Of a stretch of DNA of 47,366 nt, positions 40,870-47,366 are shown piece by piece. The notes beneath the pieces are model-generated. The model was given only the letters and a program-made list of their open reading frames with translations, was not told where the DNA came from and searched no databases. Numbering within the stretch: position 1 is the first letter of the stretch; each line of letters opens with the position of its first letter. Made by a program: the position numbers and the translations under genes. Source of the stretch: a virus; the IMG/VR virus record IMGVR_UViG_3300043429_000117, positions 1 through 47,366 of that record; one strand, 5' to 3'.

Positions 40870-41397
40870 ATGACAAATCACGACCCCTTTACTTTTGCTT
40901 CCAACATCTATAAGAACGCCATCGGATTCGATACTATCTTTGATCGACTACGTGAGGCTTCGGAAGCCCTACCTAAGATTCCTTCTTACCCACCATATAA
41001 CATCAAGAAGGTTGATGACGAACATTTTGTTATTGAGATGGCCGTTGCTGGCTTCGGCAAGGCTGACCTTGATATTGAATTGAAGGACGACACGCTAACG
41101 ATTTCTGGTAGTCATGAAGCTGATGACAAGAACTATATCTACCAAGGTATCGCTAATCGTGCCTTTACTCGCAAGTTTACTCTTGCTGACACTGTTGTTG
41201 TAAAAAATGCGGAGTTGGTCAATGGTCTACTTAAAATCGCTCTTGAACGTTATGTACCAGAGGAAAAGAAGTCGAAGAAAATCGACATCATGGATCCATT
41301 CGGTGTTGGCGAGGCGACGAAACAGTTGCTTAACGAAAGCACCAAAGTATGGGCCGATATGGCACAAAAGACCATGGATGCCGTGACACCTAAGTAA
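40870..41397 (+). CDS. small heat-shock protein (Hsp20)
   Basis: A holdase chaperone of the alpha-crystallin family. In the 175-residue product the alpha-crystallin domain spans about 40-135, with VIEMAVAGFGKADLDIELKDDTL near its start and the A-x-x-x-NGLLKIAL motif at its end. Hsp20 genes recur in T4-like phages of cyanobacteria and alphaproteobacteria. The start is fixed by the promoter and AAAAGGAG 7 bases upstream. A hairpin follows the stop. Confidence 0.92.
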   Translation: MTNHDPFTFASNIYKNAIGFDTIFDRLREASEALPKIPSYPPYNIKKVDDEHFVIEMAVAGFGKADLDIELKDDTLTISGSHEADDKNYIYQGIANRAFTRKFTLADTVVVKNAELVNGLLKIALERYVPEEKKSKKIDIMDPFGVGEATKQLLNESTKVWADMAQKTMDAVTPK

Positions 41398-41407
41398 GAA
41401 TAACAAG

Positions 41408-41446
41408 ACCCCTCCACGCCTCTCGTAGAAGCGCACCCGGAGGGGT
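41408..41446 (+). terminator. two-tier hairpin after the Hsp20 gene
   Basis: ACCCCTCC (41408-41415) pairs with GGAGGGGT (41439-41446); inside, CGC/GCG and TCT/AGA make a second short stem with loop CGT. It probably ends the Hsp20 transcript, but only two T residues follow, so it may also be an RNA-processing or stability element ahead of the glycan cluster. Confidence 0.45.
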
Positions 41447-41467
41447 TACTCTATATGAGGTTATACT

Positions 41468-42223
41468 ATGAAACTTGTGATTGAAGAATCCCCAAAGACT
41501 GTAACAGTTATCACACCTACAATTGGTTCTCCTAAACTTTGGGATGCTGTTGAAAGTGTCAAAGCACAAACTTATCCTTGTAAACATCTAATCGTCCTTG
41601 ATGGACAGGATGTTAAAGCAGACCGCTTGCCATGGCCACATGATGGTTATGAGAACTGTCATATTGTAAAGACACCAGAGAACACAGGCAAGACAGGTGG
41701 CAACTTTTATGGTCACCGCATCTATGCTGCCTATCCGCATCTAATCAATTCAGATTACATTCTATTCCTCGATGAAGATAACTGGTATGAACCTAATCAT
41801 GTTGCTACATTGATTGAAACCATTGAGAAGAAGAACCTTGACTTTGCCTATTCTCTCCGTCAGATTTATGATAATGGTAGGCATTTCCGTTGCAATGACA
41901 ATTGTGAAAGTCTTGGTAAGTGGCCAATCTTCATGTCACGCAGTTCTCGTCATGGTGAACAGTTTCTAATTGACACATCATCATTCTGTTTCAAGAGAGA
42001 GTTTATCCAAAAGACTTGTCATCTATGGCATTCTGGTTGGGGTGGTGATCGACGTTATCTCTCTGCTGTTAGAGAACATGCCAAGTATGATACAAACGGC
42101 AAACATACACTATGCTATCGTTTAGATGGCAATCCTAATTCAGTAACAGAACAATTCTTTGTTGAAGGTAACAAGACACAAGAAGCATATTATGAAGGGA
42201 AGTTTCCATGGCTAAAGACTTAA
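41468..42223 (+). CDS. family 2-like glycosyltransferase
   Basis: The 251-residue product has the GT2 N-terminal fold: VTVITPTIGSPKLWDAVESVKAQTYP, LIVLDGQD, and the DxD metal site DED at 102-104 in ILFLDEDNWYEPNHV. NTGKTGGNFYGHR at about 72-84 is the usual donor loop. The acceptor and the sugar cannot be deduced. First gene of a cluster where each gene overlaps the next by 1 to 16 bases. Confidence 0.85.
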   Translation: MKLVIEESPKTVTVITPTIGSPKLWDAVESVKAQTYPCKHLIVLDGQDVKADRLPWPHDGYENCHIVKTPENTGKTGGNFYGHRIYAAYPHLINSDYILFLDEDNWYEPNHVATLIETIEKKNLDFAYSLRQIYDNGRHFRCNDNCESLGKWPIFMSRSSRHGEQFLIDTSSFCFKREFIQKTCHLWHSGWGGDRRYLSAVREHAKYDTNGKHTLCYRLDGNPNSVTEQFFVEGNKTQEAYYEGKFPWLKT

Positions 42224-43101
42224 TCATTGGCGGAGCCAGTGGCTATAATTGGGATCAGTTGAAATACTGGGTCAATTCTATTAAGAAAACTGGTTTCAAG
42301 GGTGATGTTGTTATCGTTGCCACTAACATGCCAGGTGATACAGTTAAGAAGCTGGTAGAGAATGATGTTAAAGTCTATGCCTATGGTCAGAGAACGGAAG
42401 ATGGTGGTATCGGTAAGACCGAGAATAACATTCCTCCACACGTTGAACGTTTTCTATTCATTTGGGATTACCTGCGCCGGAACAAGGACACCTATCGTTA
42501 CATTACTGTTACAGATACCCGTGACGTTATCTTTCAGAAGGATCCAACCGAGTATCTTAGTTCTAATCTATTTGCACAGTCCATTGTGTGTGCCTCCGAA
42601 GGATTGTCATACAAAGATGAACCGTGGGGAAACAAGAACCTACTTGACACCTTCGGTCCTTTAGTGTATGATGAACTTAAAGATGGGTTGATCTACAATG
42701 TAGGAACGATTGCCGGTTTCTATGAAGAAGTCCGTGATCTACTATTACAGATTTTCTTTCAGTCTGTCAATCGTCCTATTCCTATTGTGGATCAGGCAGT
42801 GTTTAACTTTTTGGTTAACCAGCATCCTCTACGTGGTGAAACTTTATTCACTAACAATGTAAGTGGTTGGGCTGTCCAGTTAGGTACGACACAGGCTGCT
42901 ATTGAAGCTGGCGCCGGTGATATCGGCATGGCTGTTAAGCAAGATCCATCCAAGATGGACGAATATATAAAAGTATATCAAGATGAACAACCGCACGTAA
43001 ACGGCGATATGGTATATAATGATCATGTGGCTTTCACCATCGTTCACCAGTGGGACCGTGTTCCTGCTATCAAAGAATTGGTTATGAAGAAATATGGATA
43101 A
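42208..43101 (+). CDS. probable glycosyltransferase with DTRD motif
   Basis: The 297-residue product begins with KDLIIGGASGYNWDQLKYWVNSI, typical of GT-A enzymes that start from a Rossmann-like strand and a W-V-N-S helix. It has a metal-site-type segment YITVTDTRDVIFQKDP (DxRD at 103-106) and a later VDQAVFNFLV helix common in GT8- and DUF-type transferases. Overlaps its neighbours by 16 and 8 bases. Substrate unknown. Confidence 0.65.
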   Translation: MAKDLIIGGASGYNWDQLKYWVNSIKKTGFKGDVVIVATNMPGDTVKKLVENDVKVYAYGQRTEDGGIGKTENNIPPHVERFLFIWDYLRRNKDTYRYITVTDTRDVIFQKDPTEYLSSNLFAQSIVCASEGLSYKDEPWGNKNLLDTFGPLVYDELKDGLIYNVGTIAGFYEEVRDLLLQIFFQSVNRPIPIVDQAVFNFLVNQHPLRGETLFTNNVSGWAVQLGTTQAAIEAGAGDIGMAVKQDPSKMDEYIKVYQDEQPHVNGDMVYNDHVAFTIVHQWDRVPAIKELVMKKYG

Positions 43102-43954
43102 GTTGAGATTAGGCTTTGCTGACACCTTCGATGGTGCCAAAGAGTATTTCACACACATATTATCTAAGCGTTACGAGTTAGTTCGGGATGATGTTCGTCC
43201 CGACTATCTTATATTTGGCGATAGAAACTTTGGCGAAACAAACGTTAGATATGAGAACTGTGTCCGTATCTTCTATACTGGTGAGAACCAGCGTCCATCA
43301 GATTATCGACATGATTTTGCTATCTCGTTTGATCATCCACAAGATCATACGAAAATGTTTCGTTTGCCTTTATATCTAATCTATGAATACGATCACAAGA
43401 TTTGTTTGAACAAAGAACAAAGACATGAGGATGATTTTGATAGTAAGAAGTTCTGCTCCTTTGTTGTCAAGAATCCATCATGTCAGTATCGCAATTCCTG
43501 GTACAATGCTCTTAACACATTCACCACGGTAGATTCTGCTGGTCCTTTGTTTAACAATATGTATAATGGATGGCGTCCAGAAACGGTTGCCGATAAAGTA
43601 AAGTTCATGGGCGATTACAAGTTCAATCTATGTTTTGAGAATAGTTCATATCCTGGCTACTGCACCGAGAAACTATTTGAGGCTCTTTGTGCAAAGACTA
43701 TTCCAATCTATTGGGGTTCATCAACGGCTGCATTAGACTTCAATCCAAAAGCATTTCTAAATCGACATGACTATGCCAACGATCAGGAGTTCTTTAATCA
43801 GATCGTTCGTTTAAGTCAGAGCAAAAACGCATATAACGATATGTATATGGAAAGCATGTTTCGTATGGAAGATTGTAAGTTGTATTCCCAATATACAGAA
43901 TTTTTCTTATACTGGTTCCATTCTAATGTATATCAAGGTGTGATCAACAAATGA
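43094..43954 (+). CDS. GT10 alpha-1,3-fucosyltransferase-like protein
   Basis: The GT10 signature is clear at 176-209: KFNLCFENS followed by a glycine-Tyr-Cys turn, TEKLFEAL, and KTIPIYWGS. Family members transfer fucose from GDP-fucose to a sugar acceptor. A conserved upstream part (DYLIFGDRNFG, then IFYTGENQRPSDYRHDFAISFD) also matches GT10. At 286 residues the enzyme is compact, as are bacterial members. GDP-fucose would have to come from the host, since no GMD/FX genes are seen here. Confidence 0.88.
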   Translation: MDKLRLGFADTFDGAKEYFTHILSKRYELVRDDVRPDYLIFGDRNFGETNVRYENCVRIFYTGENQRPSDYRHDFAISFDHPQDHTKMFRLPLYLIYEYDHKICLNKEQRHEDDFDSKKFCSFVVKNPSCQYRNSWYNALNTFTTVDSAGPLFNNMYNGWRPETVADKVKFMGDYKFNLCFENSSYPGYCTEKLFEALCAKTIPIYWGSSTAALDFNPKAFLNRHDYANDQEFFNQIVRLSQSKNAYNDMYMESMFRMEDCKLYSQYTEFFLYWFHSNVYQGVINK

Positions 43955-44679
43955 ACAAAGCACTAATCATTACTCCAACAGGTCGTCCAATCTATCACCA
44001 CGAAGATTATGATAAGGACAATCATTGGCGCTTTACAAAGCCAGAACGCACATATGAAACTTGTGTGGTGGTTTATAATGACTTTCAGCCAGAGCCAGGA
44101 ACATATGACTACATCATCCGTCGCAAGGGTCTAAAGTGGAATCTTGCACCAGAGGTTTCTAAGATCATCAACTGGCAGGACTATGATTACATCGGAGTGT
44201 GGGATGATGACTATGCTACCGATATTAAGTCTGTCAATCTTGCTTTGTCATATGCTCGACGATATGATTTTAGATTGTTCCAGCAAGCAACTACATCGTT
44301 TCAGACATATGATTGTTTGAAGCATAATCCAGAGTTTGCTTTTACAGAGACGAACTTTATCGAACTAGGTGTTCCATTCTTTCGTAATGATATCTATCGT
44401 AAGGTCCTTCGTTTCTTGGATGCATATAAGTATGAAGCCTCTGATTGGGGCATTGATAAGGTTCTTTGTTTTTATCTACAGGCATCGGCTCATGTGGTTC
44501 ATGATTGCACGGTTCGACATATGCTACCAGATGAAAGCACCTATAATAAAGAAGATGGCTTTAGAGAAATGGAGTATCTAATGCGTGACTTCTTTCCAAA
44601 GTATATGAAAGAGAACTTTGGTTTAGACTATCAGTATTCGGATGTCCAGCAAACAATAAGGGCTTATAAGCATGGATAA
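43951..44679 (+). CDS. probable glycosyltransferase (DUF707-like)
   Basis: The 242-residue product has a DxD site in YIGVWDDDYATD (84-90) and follows the DUF707 layout of small transferase-like proteins: CVVVYNDF, YIIRRKGLKWN near the N-terminus, then FRNDIYRKVLRFLDAY. The first residues ALIITPTGRP mark a Rossmann-type strand. Overlaps the GT10 gene by 4 bases and the oxygenase gene by 8. Confidence 0.6.
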   Translation: MNKALIITPTGRPIYHHEDYDKDNHWRFTKPERTYETCVVVYNDFQPEPGTYDYIIRRKGLKWNLAPEVSKIINWQDYDYIGVWDDDYATDIKSVNLALSYARRYDFRLFQQATTSFQTYDCLKHNPEFAFTETNFIELGVPFFRNDIYRKVLRFLDAYKYEASDWGIDKVLCFYLQASAHVVHDCTVRHMLPDESTYNKEDGFREMEYLMRDFFPKYMKENFGLDYQYSDVQQTIRAYKHG

Positions 44680-45463
44680 ATTGACAAGATACATTAACTG
44701 GATTGACGTTAAGCGACAGTATCAAAACTCCCTTCCTTTCAATCATGTTATCATTGATGACTTCTTCCTACCACATGTAGCTGAACAACTCGCCACAGAG
44801 TTTCCATCATATAACAATCCTGGTCTCGGCTTCTATAACAATGCTATTGAGAACAAGAAAGTTCTTAACAAGTGGGACAAGTTTCCAAAGCTGACATATC
44901 AGGTCTTTACATATCTTGCCCGTAGTGAGTTTCTTTCTAACATGAGAGAACTTATTGACGAACGAAATCTAAACATGGATATTGGTTTGAATGGTGGCGG
45001 CTGGCATATGCATGGTCGTTCTGGAAAGAACAATGTCCATCTTGATTATAACATTCATCCTAAGTTGGGAGAACAGCGCAAACTCAACATCATCATCTAT
45101 ATGACACCAAACTGGAAGAAAGAATGGGAAGGTGGACTTGAAATCTGGTCGCATGATCCTGTGAACTTTGCTCCTAAGGATCTTGTCAAGACTGTGGAGA
45201 ATAAGTTCAATCGTGCGGTCATCTTTGATACTACACAGAATAGCTGGCATGGTCTTCCTAATGAACTAAAGTGTCCAGAAGGAACTGTTAGACAGTCTCT
45301 TGCTGCATACTATGTTCGTCCTGCTCCAGAAGGTGCTGATCCTCGTGGTAAGGCTCTATTCGCTCCTACGGCAGAACAGAAGGGTAACCCAGAGATTGAA
45401 CAGCTAATCCGTGAACGTTCAAGCGTAGCAACAGCGGATAAGTTCCACGCAGGAGACAAGTAA
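44672..45463 (+). CDS. 2OG-Fe(II) oxygenase (prolyl hydroxylase-like)
   Basis: The 263-residue product contains the metal triad of this superfamily: His123 and Asp125 in NVHLDYN and His193 in NSWHGLP, plus the 2-oxoglutarate-binding Arg207 in VRQSLAAYY. The N-terminus FNHVIIDDFFLPHVAEQL is typical of 2OG hydroxylases that accompany sugar pathways. Its place between glycosyltransferases suggests hydroxylation of a sugar or of a lipid or peptide acceptor. The C-terminal 50 residues are an added helical tail. Confidence 0.88.
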   Translation: MDKLTRYINWIDVKRQYQNSLPFNHVIIDDFFLPHVAEQLATEFPSYNNPGLGFYNNAIENKKVLNKWDKFPKLTYQVFTYLARSEFLSNMRELIDERNLNMDIGLNGGGWHMHGRSGKNNVHLDYNIHPKLGEQRKLNIIIYMTPNWKKEWEGGLEIWSHDPVNFAPKDLVKTVENKFNRAVIFDTTQNSWHGLPNELKCPEGTVRQSLAAYYVRPAPEGADPRGKALFAPTAEQKGNPEIEQLIRERSSVATADKFHAGDK

Positions 45464-46173
45464 TGGAAGAGACTGACGTTGTATTCTTTATCAATAGTGC
45501 AATGAATGTGACTGGACGTTCCCTTTATTCTAATGATGAAAGATGGGAACAGACTAAGGAAACAATCGAGTCTATTGACAAGTATGTACCAAATAATGTA
45601 AAATACATTATTGATGGTTCGTTTCTACCTATTGAGGAATACAAACTCCATTGGTTGAATGAACATGGTGTTAGGATAATTCTAACAGGCCAGATTCCTG
45701 GAATCAAAGAGATATCTCAACACATCGCTCAATATGGTATTGGTAACAGTATAGCAGAAACACAATCTATGCTTGTTTTCACTCGTTGGTTCAAGGAACA
45801 TCAGAAGGATAAAATCAAAGCAAAGCGTATCTGCAAACTATCTGGTAGATATAAGATTAATGAGAACTTCAAGTGGGATGATCCTGCTTATGAAGGTAAG
45901 TATGTCTTTGTGAAGCACCATGAGTCAAATAGTCCTCGTAAGGCAGAACTAGACCTTAAAGGCTTGTTCGTCGTTCGTTGCTGGCACATGGATTATGCCA
46001 TACTAGATAGATATGAAGAAGTTATCAGAAACATCGCTAACGATTGTGCCAATCTCGGTATCGATGCTGAAAACTCTTACTACAAAAACATTCCTAAAGA
46101 TTTACTTTATGAAGTGGAAAAGATTGGCGTAGAAGGTTATGTCTCACCCGTGGGAGTCTATGAAAATGAGTAA
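45463..46173 (+). CDS. probable glycosyltransferase-like protein of the glycan cluster
   Basis: The 236-residue product starts with DVVFFINSAMNV and contains KLSGRYKINENF (about 125-136), a segment typical of several sugar-transferase groups, where K-x-SGRY contacts the donor. HWLNEHGVRIILTG and WHMDYAIL lie on either side. I cannot assign a CAZy family. It overlaps the neighbours by 1 and 8 bases and is surely part of the glycan operon. Confidence 0.5.
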   Translation: MEETDVVFFINSAMNVTGRSLYSNDERWEQTKETIESIDKYVPNNVKYIIDGSFLPIEEYKLHWLNEHGVRIILTGQIPGIKEISQHIAQYGIGNSIAETQSMLVFTRWFKEHQKDKIKAKRICKLSGRYKINENFKWDDPAYEGKYVFVKHHESNSPRKAELDLKGLFVVRCWHMDYAILDRYEEVIRNIANDCANLGIDAENSYYKNIPKDLLYEVEKIGVEGYVSPVGVYENE

Positions 46174-47212
46174 AACACTATTGATTACAGGTGGTGCCGG
46201 GTTTATCGGTCACCACGTTATTGACCTGTTCCTCCAGAAAACTGATTGGAACATTGTGTCACTAGATCGCCTAGATTACTCTGGCAATCTAAATCGCCTC
46301 GATGACGTTGTTCGTCGCTATCCTGCCGAAACTCGTAAGAGAGTTAAGGTTGTGTATGGTGATCTTCGTGCAGAGGTTACATCACTACAAGGAAACTTTA
46401 TTGGTGATGTTGATTACATCCTTCACATGGCTGCGTCGTCACACGTTGACCGCTCTATTGAAGATCCAATGTCATTCGTTATGGACAATGTTGTCGGCAC
46501 AGTCAACATTCTAAACTTTGCCCGCAAGTGTAAGAACCTCAAGCGGTTCATCTATTTCAGCACCGACGAAGTTTTCGGTCCTGCTCCAGGCACCATTACA
46601 TATGGTGAGCGTGATCGTTATAACTCAACAAATCCTTATTCAGCTTCTAAGGCTGCTGGTGAGGAAATGTGCGTTTCATTCGAGAACACATACAAGCTAC
46701 CAATCTTCATTACTCACACAATGAACGTCTTTGGTCAGCGTCAGCATCCGGAGAAGTTTCTACCAATGTGTATTCGCAAGGTTCGTAATGAAGAAACTGT
46801 AACCATTCACTCTGATCCATCTAAGACAGTTCCTGGTTCACGTTTCTACATTCATGCTGCCGACGTTGCTGATGCAATGTATTTCCTACTGCATCTAACA
46901 CCAGAGCAGGAAGCTAAGGTTCATGAGCCTGATTATGGTGGAGCCAAGTGTCCAAAGTTCAACGTTGTTGGTAAAGAAGAAATCAACAATCTTGAATTGG
47001 CTAAGTATGTTGCAGGTGCAGAAGGCAAAGAACTCAATTATGAGATGGTAGACTTCCATTCATCTCGTCCAGGCCATGATCTTCGTTATGGTCTATCTGG
47101 TGAATATATGAAGTCACTTGGTTGGGAGCCTCGCTTTACTCTCCGTGAACGTATCAAGGAAGTGGTCGATTGGTCACTTGCTAACCCAGAATGGATTGAG
47201 GTGACAGAATGA
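46166..47212 (+). CDS. dTDP-glucose 4,6-dehydratase-like enzyme (extended SDR)
   Basis: The 348-residue product has the NAD-binding GGAGFIGHH (9-17), the acidic SLDRLDYSGNL segment that binds NAD ribose, SSHVDRSI (91-98), the catalytic Thr-Asp-Glu in FSTDEVFG (131-138), and Tyr158/Lys162 in YSASK. The Asp-Glu pair is the mark of nucleotide-sugar 4,6-dehydratases such as RmlB. It would make a 4-keto-6-deoxy sugar. ATG at 46166 is preferred because GGGAG lies 9 bases before; 46160 would add two residues. Whether the substrate is dTDP-, CDP- or UDP-glucose is not visible. Confidence 0.85.
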   Translation: MSKTLLITGGAGFIGHHVIDLFLQKTDWNIVSLDRLDYSGNLNRLDDVVRRYPAETRKRVKVVYGDLRAEVTSLQGNFIGDVDYILHMAASSHVDRSIEDPMSFVMDNVVGTVNILNFARKCKNLKRFIYFSTDEVFGPAPGTITYGERDRYNSTNPYSASKAAGEEMCVSFENTYKLPIFITHTMNVFGQRQHPEKFLPMCIRKVRNEETVTIHSDPSKTVPGSRFYIHAADVADAMYFLLHLTPEQEAKVHEPDYGGAKCPKFNVVGKEEINNLELAKYVAGAEGKELNYEMVDFHSSRPGHDLRYGLSGEYMKSLGWEPRFTLRERIKEVVDWSLANPEWIEVTE

Positions 47213-47366
47213 GCGTAACATATACAATTATCGATCCTATGCCAGACCCACAGTGGGTATCTGGCAAGGATATTCTACCACTACTAAAAGACTTTAAGAA
47301 TCCTGTTGGTATTGAAATTGGTGTTGATGAAGCACCAACAAGCTGGTTCTTTCTAAAGAATAGACC
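47209..47366 (+). CDS. methyltransferase-like gene, N-terminal part
   Basis: Opens at ATG 47209 (4-base overlap with the dehydratase) and is cut by the right edge after 52 residues. The visible end GIEIGVDEAPTSWFFLKN resembles motif I of class I SAM methyltransferases that often accompany sugar pathways. The assignment is tentative because only one motif is present. Confidence 0.55.
   Translation, partial: MSVTYTIIDPMPDPQWVSGKDILPLLKDFKNPVGIEIGVDEAPTSWFFLKNR

Noticed and set aside
1-47366. tRNA genes, CRISPR arrays, insertion sequences, integrase or attachment sites
   Set aside because: None was seen on reading the window; short repeats in fibre genes are protein-level repeats.

Overview
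The window is a stretch of a lytic, T4-superfamily contractile-tailed phage genome (myovirus morphology). Every supportable gene is on the + strand, and genes are packed so tightly that many stops overlap the next start by 1 to 20 bases. No gap without a gene exceeds about 180 bases. I saw no tRNA, rRNA, CRISPR array, insertion sequence or integrase. The protein sequences are far from T4 itself and resemble the divergent T4-like phages of cyanobacteria and alphaproteobacteria. The alphaproteobacterial flavour of the FtsH protein and the CobS/CobT-like pair point, by inference only, to an alphaproteobacterial host.

Layout. (1) 2-18362 is the late morphogenesis block in T4-like order: end of a fibre gene, neck and tail-completion genes 13, 14, 15, a second fibre-like gene, terminase 16 and 17, sheath 18, tube 19, portal 20, a four-gene prohead-core segment, protease 21, scaffold 22 and capsid 23. 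(2) 18449-23871 carries a gp3-like tail terminator, the recombination pair uvsY/uvsW, two conserved unknowns, late sigma factor 55, two small unknowns and nuclease subunit 47. (3) 23883-31318 is a complete ftsH gene wedged between 47 and 46, then 46, then an accessory run: methyltransferase, 2OG-Fe(II) oxygenase, small membrane proteins, a DruA/DUF4338-like protein and a GIY-YIG-like protein. (4) 31384-35173 is a von Willebrand A/metallopeptidase-like protein plus a MoxR/CobS-type AAA+ ATPase under near-matching promoters, followed by an unusual interleaved inverted repeat and a small winged-helix protein. (5) 35246-40248 holds a glycosyltransferase, dNMP kinase (gene 1), clamp 45, dsbA, clamp loader 44/62, regA and a dUTPase with an AT-hook tail. 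(6) 40241-41397 holds a PAAR spike-tip protein and Hsp20. (7) 41468 to the right edge is a glycan cluster: several glycosyltransferases including a GT10 fucosyltransferase-like enzyme, a 2OG oxygenase, a dTDP-glucose 4,6-dehydratase-like enzyme and a methyltransferase cut by the window edge.

Regulation is readable. Structural genes are preceded by T4-type late boxes (N-A/C-TAAATA) placed so that transcription would start just upstream of the Shine-Dalgarno sequence; gp55 and gp45, both encoded here, are the expected late sigma factor and co-activator. Replication and accessory genes instead have host sigma-70 promoters with TTGAC-type -35 boxes and TATAAT/TATACT -10 boxes, nearly all with a 17-base spacer. 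Strong hairpin terminators follow tube gene 19 and capsid gene 23.

The most unusual points are a portal gene that appears to start at AUU, the complete phage FtsH, the CobS/CobT-like module with -35 boxes inside inverted repeats, the interleaved repeat downstream of it, a late promoter hidden inside the dUTPase gene for the PAAR gene, a predicted internal head protein with a glycine zipper, and the large glycan cluster.
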